This document shows, piece by piece, positions 26,783 to 36,199 of a stretch of 64,000 nt of DNA. How positions within the stretch are numbered: the stretch's first letter is position 1; every line of letters begins with the position of its first letter. Source of the DNA: NORP240 sp942492445 (GTDB lineage Bacteria > Pseudomonadota > Gammaproteobacteria > Pseudomonadales > Pseudohongiellaceae). The stretch covers positions 102,799 to 166,798 of the forward strand of contig CALOEW010000002.1 of the NCBI GenBank assembly GCA_942492445.1. Direction: 5' to 3'. Below the pieces are notes generated by a model that saw nothing but the letters and a program-made list of their open reading frames with translations, ran no database searches and was not told where the DNA came from. The position numbers and the translations under genes are program-made.

Positions 26783-27565
26783 ATGAGTTGTCTGCAAGAA
26801 AAGAAGCTCTGGCTTCCCGGTTTTTCCCTGGTTCTTATGCTGGCCGCATGCCGGTCTGAAATTTCTGAGCCAGGCGTTCCAGATTCCGTGTCCAGAACTG
26901 CTGAGCCGGAACAGCAGATTCAGGCCCAGAGTGAAGAGCAGATGCGGGCCTGGGAGATCGCATTTCGCAGGCAGCGCCTTATAGGCGATCTGCTGTACGA
27001 TGCGCTGAAAGCGTTGCAACAGGATCGCCTGCTGGTTCCCCTGGACGATAACGCCCATGCCCGATATCGGCGCGTACTGGCGCTGGATCCTGAAAACCCG
27101 CTGGCGTTGCAGGGGCTGCAGGATATTGTCAACCGCTACCTGGAACTTGCCGCCACCGCCAGTCGTCAGGGAAGGTTTACCGACGCTGATGACTATATCG
27201 ACAGGGCCCGATTTGTTGATAGTGACAATCCGGCGATAACCCTGGCCCGGGAGGCACTGGAGCAGGACCGGAATTCCGGTGACCTGGTGTTCGAACTTGA
27301 CCTCGGGGCGCTGGATGCTCAATCGACCGGACTGGTAGAACAACTGGCCAGGATCGCCAACCAGGCAGTCCAGCACGAAGCTTTTGTGTGGATTACCGCA
27401 CCGAGTGATGAAAAAGGCCGCTGGATTTATGGAATCCTGAGAGACCATGCCGATGGTTATCGTCTGCGAGGAAATATAGAATTGGGAGGCCAGGCCACCA
27501 TTCGCCTTCGCCTTCCCGACACCGCAAACGCGGGGGCAGCAGTCGGGAACGCAGAACCCGGCTGA
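26783..27565 (+). CDS. TPR-like lipoprotein of unknown function
   Basis: A 260-residue protein with a lipoprotein signal ending LMLAAC. The ATG at 26783 follows a GTG in the same frame. A region rich in Glu and Gln (about residues 45-75) may be helical. It is followed by tetratricopeptide-like helices (YRRVLALDPENPLALQGLQ, and YIDRARFVDSDNPAITLA). The C-terminal third (about 165-250) looks beta-rich (LVFELDLGALD, ATIRLRLPD) and could be a separate domain. It lies between moeA and a DUF2333 gene in one direction and may share their transcript. Its function is unknown. Confidence 0.65.
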   Translation: MSCLQEKKLWLPGFSLVLMLAACRSEISEPGVPDSVSRTAEPEQQIQAQSEEQMRAWEIAFRRQRLIGDLLYDALKALQQDRLLVPLDDNAHARYRRVLALDPENPLALQGLQDIVNRYLELAATASRQGRFTDADDYIDRARFVDSDNPAITLAREALEQDRNSGDLVFELDLGALDAQSTGLVEQLARIANQAVQHEAFVWITAPSDEKGRWIYGILRDHADGYRLRGNIELGGQATIRLRLPDTANAGAAVGNAEPG

Positions 27566-27603
27566 TCTTGCTGCATGGTAAGGATTGTCCTGGAGGCTCC
27601 AAC

Positions 27604-28667
27604 ATGTTTGCTTACCTGAAAGAATGGATTTTAGGATTGTTCGGGAAAGATGATTCTGTCAACAGCGGAATGGGTGGTGGCTACGGGTGGTTGTCGAAGC
27701 TGCTGGTCACGTCGCTGGCTGTATTGCTGCTGGTGGTCGTCGGTTTGGGGATTTATTGGAGCTTCGAACCGGCGCCATTTTCCATAGCGGGCAACCTGGA
27801 ACAGAAACTGGTCGCTACTGGAGGCAGTCGGACGACCGGCAGTGCCTCCGCGGCGACCTTGATTCGTGTTGCGGAAACACTGTTGTACAAGCCGGGAGGC
27901 TACTTGACCAACGATGTCATGCCACCGGGAATTTACCTGGACAATATTCCCAGCTGGGAATTCGGCGTGCTGGTCCAGGTGCGTGATTTTTCCCGGGCAT
28001 TTCGCGAATCCTTCAGTCGTTCCCAGTCACAGTCCCAGGAAGACATGGATCTCCGTGAGGCCGAACCGCTGTTCAGCTTTGATAACCAGAGCTGGATGTT
28101 GCCAGCCAGCGAATCCGAATACGGTCGGGCGCTCCAGTTATTGCATTCCTATCTGGATCGCATTTCCGATGTACAATCCGGCGACGCACAATTTTTTGCC
28201 CGAGCCGATAACCTGGCCGGTTGGTTAATGACTGTGGAGTCGAGACTTGGCAGCCTGTCCTGCCGGCTCAGTGCCTGTATAGGTGAAGACCGGCTGATGG
28301 ACTTTTCGGCCAACGATTATGCTGTCCCCATGGGGCAGTCAGTAGCTCGCGCCGCCGGGCACCCTGCCACCCCCTGGCTGCTGGTAGACAACATCTTCTC
28401 TGAGGCGCGGGGAACCACCCTGGGCGGCTGCACTTTCTTCGTGCGATACAGATTGACTTCGCCAATGTCCTGGACGACAAAAATGCCATGGCCAGCCTTG
28501 ACCAGATCATCAGGGATCTGGAGTTCAGTCAGCGAGGGGTTTTTCCAATCATTCTTAACGGTTCCGGATTCGGCATTTTCGCCAATCATTCGTTGACCAT
28601 GGCTAACTACGTGTCACGTGCCAATGCGGCGATAATAGAGTTACGCAGTCTTCTCGCCCAGGGTTAA
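27604..28667 (+). CDS. DUF2333 family protein, frameshifted near the 3' end
   Basis: Starts at ATG 27604 after GGAGG. A single membrane segment (about residues 36-56) anchors a periplasmic domain of the DUF2333 family, which is uncharacterised. The frame is good to EARGTT near residue 273 and then becomes nonsense. Two extra bases, one in CCC at 28418-28420 and one in GG at 28426-28427, restore ARGTTWALHFLRAIQIDF and a natural end at 28667 (RANAAIIELRSLLAQG). Corrected length is about 353 residues, typical for the family. I consider the indels sequencing errors. Confidence 0.8.
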
Positions 28668-28702
28668 GGGTTGTCCCCGACAAAATGTCTCTGAATTTAG
28701 GT

Positions 28703-28753
28703 AACCTCTGATCAGTTACCGCGATGCTTTGCGGTAATTAATCAGAGGTTTTT
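28703..28753 (+). terminator. module C hairpin acting as a possible terminator
   Basis: The arms 28703-28722 and 28731-28750 pair with two mismatches around a short gatgcttt loop. TTTTT lies at the end of the right arm. The outer sequence AACCTCTGAT/ATCAGAGGTT is the module C terminus. It lies 36 bases after the DUF2333 stop and may end that operon. Confidence 0.6.
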
Positions 28754-28893
28754 GGTTTGCTGAACGCTTACGCGGGCACAGGCCGGCAGCAAGCCCCTGA
28801 GCCGGCGTAGGGGGGTTGCCGGCTACAGCATTGCGGTATTTTTTAAGGGGTTCCTCTATAATTCACAGCGGATTTGATTGGGGACCGGTTTTT

Positions 28894-29685
28894 ATGCTGC
28901 ACGCGCTCGAGCAACAACCAGAATACCTTGACCTGCAGGTCGAGTTCGTTCGCCTGCAGAGCTGGATCAGGCAGCACCGGAAACGACTGCTGATCCTGTT
29001 CGAAGGGCGGGATGCCGCCGGCAAGGGCAGCACGATCATGCGCTTCGTACGCTTTCTTAATCCCAGACATTATCGGATAGTGGCGCTCAGCAAGCCCACT
29101 GAACTGGAACGCGGGCAGTGGTATTTTCAGCGCTATATCAAGGAATTACCCAATCCCGGTGAGATCGTTTTTTTTGACAGGAGCTGGTATAACCGGGCTG
29201 TGGTAGAGCCTGTCATGGGGTTCTGCACCCAGCGACAGTACAAGTTTTTCCTGGAACAGGTCGTATTACTTGAACACATGTTGAAAGAGGACAAGCTGGA
29301 AATCATCAAATTCTGGTTCTCTATCGATGAGGAAGAGCAGGAGAAGCGCATCAGGGAACGCAAAACCAATCCGCTGAAACAATGGAAACTGAGTACCGTG
29401 GACGCTTTGGCACAGGCCAAGTGGGATGAATACACACGTTACAAGGAAGTGATGTTCGAAAAAACCTCAACGCGACGCAATCCCTGGCTGGTAGTGGAGG
29501 GCAACGACCGGGATCGGGCCTGTCTAGAGGCCATGCGCTACGTGCTGAATCAGATAAAGTACGATGGCCGGGGGGATACCGGCAGCCGGATCGAACCGGA
29601 TCCAGAAATCGTTCGTGCTCAACCTACGTTTGATCTCAAGCATCTCGGCTTTCTGAGAGATTCCCAGGGAGAAAATCGAGTATGA
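28894..29685 (+). CDS. ppk2: polyphosphate kinase 2
   Basis: A 263-residue PPK2-family kinase that transfers phosphate between polyphosphate and nucleotides. Walker A is FEGRDAAGKGSTIMRF (about residues 35-50), lid residues are in LSKPTELERGQWYFQRY, Walker B is EIVFFDRSWYNRAVVEPVMGFC, and IKFWFSIDEEEQEKR and RRNPWLVVEGNDRDRA follow. The ATG at 28894 is chosen because gggga precedes it and family members start close to this point. It is the one-domain form. The stop overlaps a possible small gene (ATGA). Confidence 0.9.
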   Translation: MLHALEQQPEYLDLQVEFVRLQSWIRQHRKRLLILFEGRDAAGKGSTIMRFVRFLNPRHYRIVALSKPTELERGQWYFQRYIKELPNPGEIVFFDRSWYNRAVVEPVMGFCTQRQYKFFLEQVVLLEHMLKEDKLEIIKFWFSIDEEEQEKRIRERKTNPLKQWKLSTVDALAQAKWDEYTRYKEVMFEKTSTRRNPWLVVEGNDRDRACLEAMRYVLNQIKYDGRGDTGSRIEPDPEIVRAQPTFDLKHLGFLRDSQGENRV

Positions 29686-29818
29686 CTGAATTACTACATG
29701 GTTCCGTTCGCCTTATGATTTTATCTGCTTTCTGCTGGCAGGGTTGCCGCTGCCGAGATATCTGGATCAGTACGGGAAACGCGTGGATGCGCACCTGGCG
29801 TATAACCCTGGTATTTGA
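29682..29818 (+). CDS. possible small gene coupled to ppk2, frameshifted
   Basis: An ATG at 29682 overlaps the ppk2 stop (ATGA). Its own frame soon turns implausible. One base missing near 29696 would join it to a credible frame reading TWFRSPYDF, then LLAGLPLPRYLDQYGKR, VDAHLAYNPGI and a stop at 29816-29818. Corrected length is about 45 residues. Support is the overlap and the protein-like composition only, and no family is recognised. Confidence 0.33.
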
Positions 29819-29884
29819 ATTGTTCTGCTAGTGCTCAAGACTGTTCAGAGAAAGAGCGATGGGTTACAGAGGAAGGTAGAGGGA

Positions 29885-31618
29885 GTGGAAGCAATCAGGC
29901 AGTACCTGCCGATTCTGGATTGGGGAAGGCGCTACAATTCGGCCAGTTTTACCGAAGACGGCGTCGCAGCGATTATCGTTGCCATCATGTTGATTCCCCA
30001 GTCTCTGGCATATGCCCTGCTGGCCGGTCTGCCTGCGGAAATGGGCTTATACGCGAGTATTTTCGGCCTGTTGGCTTATGGGCTGTTCGGCACCAGTACC
30101 TCCCTGTCAGTCGGTCCGGTAGCAGTCGTTTCTCTGATGACCGCGGCAGCACTGGAGAGAGTCGCCGAGGCGGGGTCACCCGGCTATGTCAGTGCCGCCT
30201 ATTCCCTGGCGTTTCTTTGCGGAGCGATGTTGCTGTTGCTGGGCGTGTTTCGACTGGGCTTTCTCACCAATTTCCTCTCCCATCCGGTCATCGCCGCCTT
30301 TATCACCGCGTCGGCGTTGATTATTGCAGCGGGTCAGTTGCAACATCTATTGGGGATTTCAGCCGGAGGGCATAATCTCATGGATGTTCTCTGGGAGCTG
30401 GGTCGCGAATTTTCTCACACCAATTTTTTTACGCTGTTCATCGGTATTCTGGCGCTGATACTGATTCTGTCCATGCGGGTGGGTCTTCGGCCTCTACTCA
30501 TGAAACTGGGCATGTCGTCCCGTAATGCCTCACTGATTGTCAAGGGCGGGCCTGTTATCGCGGTAATCATCACAGCACTGGCCGCCTACCTGTTGCGCCT
30601 GGATGAAAGGGGTGTGGCGCTGGTGGGTAATATCCCCCGGGGTATGCCCGGCATCGTTTTTCCGGGGTTATCCCGCGATCTGATAGCAGAGCTGTTCTGG
30701 CCTGCGGTACTAATCTCCATCGTCAGTTTCGTTGAATCCATTTCTGTAGGGGAAACGCTGGCGAACCGACGCCGGCAGCGCATCAACCCGGACCAGGAAC
30801 TGGTGGGCCTCGGTATGTCCAATGTGGCGGTGTCGGTTACCGGAGGGTTTCCCATTACCGGCGGCTTCTCGCGCTCTATCGTCAGTTTCGACGCCGGGGC
30901 GGCGACACCGGCGGCGGGGATATACACGGCGATACTCATCGGGCTGGTCACGGTCTTTCTGACACCACTGATCTACTGGTTGCCGCGAGCCACATTGGCT
31001 GCAACGATTATTGTCGCCGTATCGTCGCTGATAGACTTTTCACTGTTCAGGCAATCCTGGAATTATTCCCGAGCGGATTTCATTGCCATGATGGCGACAC
31101 TGGTTCTGACTCTGGTGATCGGCGTGGAAGTTGGAATTGCCGCCGGTGTGCTGGCATCAGTCCTGATTGCGCTATACAAGACTTCAAAGCCCCATGTGGC
31201 GATTGTCGGGCGGGTGCCGGGCACGGAGCATTTCCGTAATATTGAACGACACCGGGTGCAGACTTTCGAGAATATCCTTTCGATACGCATCGACGAAAGT
31301 CTCTATTTTGCCAACACACGGTATCTGGAAGAGCTTATCTACGAAACAGTTTCCTGCTATCCCAAGGTTAAACACGTGATCCTTATGTGCACAGCTGTCA
31401 ACAAGATCGATATGAGCGCGCTGGAAGCGCTGTTGCAGATCAATCGGACACTCTCGGACCTGGGGATCAGGCTGCATGTTTCCGAAGTGAAAGGACCGGT
31501 CATGGACAGATTACAAAGAACCGATTTTTTCACCCGCCTTACCGGCAACAGTTACCTCACCCAGAATCAGGCTGTGGAGGATCTGCGCGACGACTTCATC
31601 CCCCTGTCGGGTCTGTAA
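29885..31618 (+). CDS. SulP family anion transporter with STAS domain
   Basis: A 577-residue inner-membrane transporter, likely for sulfate or bicarbonate. GTG at 29885 follows aggaaggtagaggga; a GTG at 29831 without a ribosome site would add 18 residues. The family opening YLPILDWGRRYN and the motif VAIIVAIMLIPQSLAYALLAGLP are clear. About 10-12 membrane segments follow, then a cytoplasmic STAS domain (about residues 420-560) with VILMCTAVNKIDMSALEALLQI. Substrate cannot be told from sequence, although sulfate would fit a molybdenum and sulfur setting. Confidence 0.88.
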   Translation: MEAIRQYLPILDWGRRYNSASFTEDGVAAIIVAIMLIPQSLAYALLAGLPAEMGLYASIFGLLAYGLFGTSTSLSVGPVAVVSLMTAAALERVAEAGSPGYVSAAYSLAFLCGAMLLLLGVFRLGFLTNFLSHPVIAAFITASALIIAAGQLQHLLGISAGGHNLMDVLWELGREFSHTNFFTLFIGILALILILSMRVGLRPLLMKLGMSSRNASLIVKGGPVIAVIITALAAYLLRLDERGVALVGNIPRGMPGIVFPGLSRDLIAELFWPAVLISIVSFVESISVGETLANRRRQRINPDQELVGLGMSNVAVSVTGGFPITGGFSRSIVSFDAGAATPAAGIYTAILIGLVTVFLTPLIYWLPRATLAATIIVAVSSLIDFSLFRQSWNYSRADFIAMMATLVLTLVIGVEVGIAAGVLASVLIALYKTSKPHVAIVGRVPGTEHFRNIERHRVQTFENILSIRIDESLYFANTRYLEELIYETVSCYPKVKHVILMCTAVNKIDMSALEALLQINRTLSDLGIRLHVSEVKGPVMDRLQRTDFFTRLTGNSYLTQNQAVEDLRDDFIPLSGL

Positions 31619-31651
31619 ATAGTCGGTTTGGCGTTCGGATTTGGCAGACAC

Positions 31652-32605
31652 TCAGGTGGCCCTGGCAAAAAGGTAAAGCATGTACGCCAGGTATCCTGCC
31701 AGCAGAACGATGCCCTCAAGACGACTGATGCGCAGATTCGTCCAGGCAAACGGCAACAGGATTATGGCGTAGGACAACATGACGCCCAGGTCTACAATGC
31801 CGAAGTCTGCTCCCGCTATGGGGCTGAGCAAAGAGGTGATCCCCAGTATACCCAGGATATTGAACAGGTTTGATCCAACCACATTGCCGACCGCCAGCCC
31901 CGGTTCCTTTTTGAGGGCGGCGATGACAGAAGTTGCCATTTCAGGAATACTGGTTCCCACTGCAATGATCGAAAGACCGATAACAGATTCGCTGATACCC
32001 AACAGGCGCGCCAGCGAAACGGCGCTCTCGACGAACAGGCTGCTGCCGTAAATCAGCATAATCGCCCCCACCAGCGACAAACCCACGTAGAACGGCACCG
32101 TCCGTCGTGGCGGTCCGATTACAGGGTTTGCTTCGATGAGCTCGCAGGCAGCCTGATCCTGGTGTGCCTGCTGGTAATTGAAGAGCAGGAACAAAAGCAG
32201 TCCGCCAACGAGAAAGATTCCATCGAAGCTTCCCAGTTGCTGATCCAGCAACAGAAGCCAGAGGAAAAGTGAGGTGGCGATCATCAGGGGGATCTGCTTT
32301 CGCACCAGTTGCAGTTCGATAGTGACCGGAGTGATAAGCGCCATGGTACCCAGGATAAGACCGATGTTGGCGATGTTCGAACCGATCACATTTCCCAGGG
32401 CGATTGAACTGCGCCCGCTCAACGCCGATTCGACGCTGACAGCGAGTTCCGGCGCGCTGGTGCCGAAGGCGACCACTGTCAGACCGATTATCAGCGGTTT
32501 GATTCCCAGTTTGAGGGCCAGGGTGGAGCTGCCTCTGACCAGAAGTTCAGCGCCCAGACCAAGTATGACAAAACCCAGTATGAGTAGAATGCTGGTGTCG
32601 AGCAT
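31652..32605 (-). CDS. CaCA family calcium/sodium antiporter
   Basis: A 317-residue membrane protein with the two inverted alpha repeats of the CaCA family: GTSAPELAVSVES with GSNIANIGLILG in the first half, GTSIPEMATSVIA with GSNLFNILGILG in the second. About ten membrane segments are visible and the length matches bacterial YrbG-type exchangers. It probably expels calcium in exchange for sodium or protons. It stands alone, convergent with the SulP gene and about 130 bases beyond the TRAP permease gene in the same direction. Confidence 0.88.
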   Translation of the reverse strand: MLDTSILLILGFVILGLGAELLVRGSSTLALKLGIKPLIIGLTVVAFGTSAPELAVSVESALSGRSSIALGNVIGSNIANIGLILGTMALITPVTIELQLVRKQIPLMIATSLFLWLLLLDQQLGSFDGIFLVGGLLLFLLFNYQQAHQDQAACELIEANPVIGPPRRTVPFYVGLSLVGAIMLIYGSSLFVESAVSLARLLGISESVIGLSIIAVGTSIPEMATSVIAALKKEPGLAVGNVVGSNLFNILGILGITSLLSPIAGADFGIVDLGVMLSYAIILLPFAWTNLRISRLEGIVLLAGYLAYMLYLFARAT

Positions 32606-32734
32606 AGGTGATGTTGCAGCTCCGAATGTGGGTCAGATATTGTTGTCAGAACCCGACCGCAAGTCGATTCAGGGATTGCCAACCGGAAAGGGAGACATCA
32701 GATTGAATTCCGGAAGCGCAATGGCACGGGATTC

Positions 32735-34751
32735 TCAGCCTGACCCGGTGCCGGTGTCGGCTTTGACTCTCCGTTGCCAGAGTATAACAGCCAGTAGCAG
32801 CCCTGCACCGATCAGATGATAAAAGATGCCAAGTGGCATCCACATCAGCAGCCCGGCGCTTACCAGCAGGATTACCGCAGTTGCTGGATTCAGGCGGATT
32901 TCGAGGTGCCAGTGCAGCAGGCCGGCCAGGGCGTACAGGCCCAGGCAGGACCAGGCAAAAACCTCCAGCCGCTCGGGCCAGGTTCCGGAGATCAGAGGTG
33001 AATAGGCAAACAGCAGGGGGCACCAGATACAACCCCTTGGCGACTTTCCAACTGGTCAGCCCGGTGGCCATCGGGCGAGTCCCGGCTATTCCCGCGGCAG
33101 CAAAAGAAGCCAGACAAACCGGGGGAGTTACGTTACTGTCCTGGGACAACCAGAAAATGATCAGGTGGGCGCTGAGAAGCATGCCCTGCAACTGTACGGG
33201 GTCCAGCATTTCCTGTCTGATAAGTCGTTTCATTTCCAACGGCATTTCCTGCAATGCCACTGCGGGGTCGCCACCGAACAGGCCCAGTGTGGCCTGAACA
33301 TTGGATGGCAGGTCGGAAGTCTGCAAGGCGGTCAGTAGCTGTGAGTGACTGATCAGGTCGAAGATCAACGGTGCGGACAGTGTGGCGAGCACGATATAGG
33401 ACGCGGTAACTGGTAACCCCATGCCAAGTACCAAAGACGCCAGTGCCACCAGCACCAGGGTGATCATCAGGCTGCCCTGGGCCCATTCCACAATCATCAA
33501 TGAAAAGGCGTTCCCGACCCCAGTAGTGGTTACAACATTAATTATCAGCCCGACTGCAACCAGCAGCAGGGCAGTGGAAATCATCGTCCGAACGCCTTCC
33601 AATGTGGCATTGAACACATCCTCCCATTTCATCGGGTTGCTGGAAAGCCAACTGGCACCTATGACTGTCAGGGTCGAGAATGCGGCCGCAGTGGTGGGAG
33701 TTCGGCCTATCAACAACAAACCGACAAGCACTGTAATCGGGATTATAAAATGCCAGCCCTGCTTGAGAACAGTTACGATACTGTCCGAATCCTTGGTGGT
33801 TTCCGGATGTAACCCAAGCCGCTTGGCCTCTATGCGAACGAAGTATGAAACGGTAAGAAAGTAGAGAATTGCCGGTAGAACCGACACGGCAATAATGGTC
33901 AGGTAACTGATCTGGGTATAGCTGGCAAGAACAAAGGCACCTGCCCCCATCACAGGAGGCATGAGTGCTCCCCCGGTGGAGGACGCGGCAACCACACCGG
34001 CGGAAAATTTCGCACTGAAGCCGGACTTGCGCATCATGGGGATGGTAATGACTCCAGTGGACACGGTGTTCGCTACCGCTGAACCAGATACTGACCCCAT
34101 AAGGCCGGAACCCATGACCGCTACCATACCCGCTCCACCAGCAAATCGACCCGCGAGGCAGCGGGCCAGGTTGACGATGAAGTCACCGGCGCCAGAACGC
34201 AGCAGAAATGAGCCGAAGATGATGAACATGAATACGAAAGTGGCGGAAATGTTCGCGGTCAGTCCGAACATGCCTTCGCTGCTGAAGTAGCTACGATACA
34301 GCACCGTTTCCAGGCTCAGCCCGGGGAAGGAAAACACACCCGAGATAAAGCGGCCCATGAAAAGGATATAGGCCACGCTGGTCAGAATCAGAATCGGCAT
34401 GAACCATCCGGTAGTACGACGTGTGAACTCGATAGCCAGGCCCACGGCGATCAATGACACCAGATAGTCGCTGAAAATGAATTCCGCTTCGCGCTCGTAG
34501 AGTGCAGTTTCAAAAAGAATCAGGTAGGCCGAAACTGCCATGGCAAGCAGGGCCAGTGCCACATTGGACCAGTATTGCAGCCGGTGCCTGCGAGTCTCTT
34601 CCCGTTCGTTGGCCATAAAGGCACAGATAGCCACGAATCCGCCGAAATGAATGGCAGACAGCCACAGTTCCGAGATGCTGGCAAAAACATTACAGTAAAT
34701 GTGAAACAGGGCGAACAGGAAAGCGCCGGTTCGAAGCAAGGGTGAATTCAT
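32735..34751 (-). CDS. TRAP transporter fused permease (TAXI type), frameshifted
   Basis: A fused small and large membrane subunit of a TRAP uptake system. The DctM-like core shows GSGLMGSVSGSAVANTVSTG, ASSTGGALMPPVMGAGAFV and LGMGLPVTASYIVLA. The frame breaks after KGLYLVP at a run of five G (33016-33020, plus strand). With one G fewer it continues LLFAYSPLISGTWPERLEVF through two to three more hydrophobic helices to a stop at 32735-32737, about 671 residues in all. Without this repair the last 100 residues are Arg/Pro-rich and not membrane-like. The receptor is encoded next door. Confidence 0.87.
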
Positions 34752-34794
34752 TGCGATCGCTCTTACAGGGACCTTTGGTGAGTACCGTTATTAT

Positions 34795-35835
34795 TCAAGG
34801 TGACACGGCCGTGGAAGGCTCTTCCATGATCAGTCGATCCGGAATCGGCAGCCCTTTTTCCCGGTAGTATCGCAGGGCTCCCGGATGCAGTGGAGCGCCC
34901 AGTCCGGCGACCGCTATTTCCAGCCGCATGTCGTTGGTGGCACCGTGTATTTCCTGGAGAGTCGCCAGGTTCTCCCAGATCACCCGGGTGATGTGATAGA
35001 CGTCGTCCTCAGGTATGTCGGCACGGGTCACCAGCACATTGGGTGAAGCGATGGTGTGCACGGGCCTGGCCTGATTGGGGTAGGTTCCGGGTGGAAAATC
35101 ATACCAGTCCCAAAGCGGATACCTGGCGTTGAGCCGGTCCATCTGTTCCTGGGTCCAGTCCAGGATGGTAATGCGATCACCCATCAGGGCGAAGGCCTGG
35201 GTAATGGAGCTGACCGGTGCACCCGCCGGTATGTTCATGCCCACGATGCGCCCGTCCTGGATAGCCCCGGTAGTAGGGCCATAACCCATGTAGGCAAGGG
35301 TAAATTTATTTTCGTAATCGATGCCCAGAGTGTCCAGGATGAAGCGACCGGTTTGCTCGGCTCCGGAGTTCCGGGCCCCGAGAACGTAACGTTCCCCCTG
35401 GAGATTGTTCAGATCCCCCATATCGCCGCTGCTGACCAGTTCCGTCAGGAGGACGAAATGTTCGACATTTTTCCACAATGCACCGACTGACCGCATTTCT
35501 GTCTGAGGATTGCGAATCGGTCCTTCACCAGCCCACGCCCAGGCACCAAATGGACCCTGCAGAATCGCGAACTGGACCTGGTTGTCTCGCAACAGTTTGA
35601 CGTTTTCCAATGAGCCCGCCGAACTGATGGCCGTCAGGGAGATTTTCTCTGTTTCACTCAGTTGTGCATGGGCTACGGTGGCGATCGCTACCCCGACCGG
35701 GTAGTAGGTACCGCCGGTTGTGGCAGTGGTGAGTACATAGGGCCGAATGCCCAGGTCGTCACTGCAGGAGATCAGCAGCAGGCTGAGGAAGCAGGCAACT
35801 CGAAGAAATCTCAAGGATGAATACTGGAGTATCAT
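34795..35835 (-). CDS. TRAP transporter TAXI-family solute receptor (lipoprotein)
   Basis: A 346-residue substrate-binding protein for the adjacent fused permease. The signal ends LLLISC, suggesting a lipid anchor. The mature start has the family motif TATTGGTYYPVGVAIA. Later motifs are LRDNQVQFAILQ, LGARNSGAEQTGRFIL and ALMGDRITILDW. TAXI systems take up organic acids such as glutamate or 2-oxoglutarate, and the substrate here is unknown. It lies 43 bases upstream of the permease gene in the same direction. Confidence 0.87.
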   Translation of the reverse strand: MILQYSSLRFLRVACFLSLLLISCSDDLGIRPYVLTTATTGGTYYPVGVAIATVAHAQLSETEKISLTAISSAGSLENVKLLRDNQVQFAILQGPFGAWAWAGEGPIRNPQTEMRSVGALWKNVEHFVLLTELVSSGDMGDLNNLQGERYVLGARNSGAEQTGRFILDTLGIDYENKFTLAYMGYGPTTGAIQDGRIVGMNIPAGAPVSSITQAFALMGDRITILDWTQEQMDRLNARYPLWDWYDFPPGTYPNQARPVHTIASPNVLVTRADIPEDDVYHITRVIWENLATLQEIHGATNDMRLEIAVAGLGAPLHPGALRYYREKGLPIPDRLIMEEPSTAVSP

Positions 35836-35844
35836 GGAGGTTTC

Positions 35845-36126
35845 TTAGTCTGGTGCAGTGTCGGAACCGGGCTTGGATGACGCTTGCCGCGGGGCCGGTT
35901 TCTGCAGGCTGTCATTGACAGTGCCGGTGACAGGCCGCTCTTCGTCGAGCTTGTTGATGAGAGCGAATGCGCCGGAGAAAACGACGGTTCCTACGGTGAT
36001 GCCGAGCACCAGGGTAAGGCGCAGAATCATGGGGATATTGAAGCCGGTAAACTGATGCACCAGCCAGGCAAACAGATTGACCAGGACCAGTGCGACAACA
36101 AATGCAATCCAGACGGCTTTTTTCAT
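35845..36126 (-). CDS. small two-helix membrane protein
   Basis: The ATG at 36126 gives a 93-residue protein beginning MKKAVWIAFVVALVLVNLFAW. It has two hydrophobic segments (about residues 4-24 and 34-56) and a polar tail rich in Pro, Ser and Lys. It lies nine bases upstream of the TAXI receptor gene in the same direction, so it probably belongs to that operon. I recognise no family. A small auxiliary membrane component is possible but unproven. Confidence 0.6.
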   Translation of the reverse strand: MKKAVWIAFVVALVLVNLFAWLVHQFTGFNIPMILRLTLVLGITVGTVVFSGAFALINKLDEERPVTGTVNDSLQKPAPRQASSKPGSDTAPD

Positions 36127-36199
36127 GGTCTTTGTCCCGGCTTGTATGAATGGATCAGCCAACAACAGGCCAGTGAATCCGGCACCGGTCCCGTGAACG

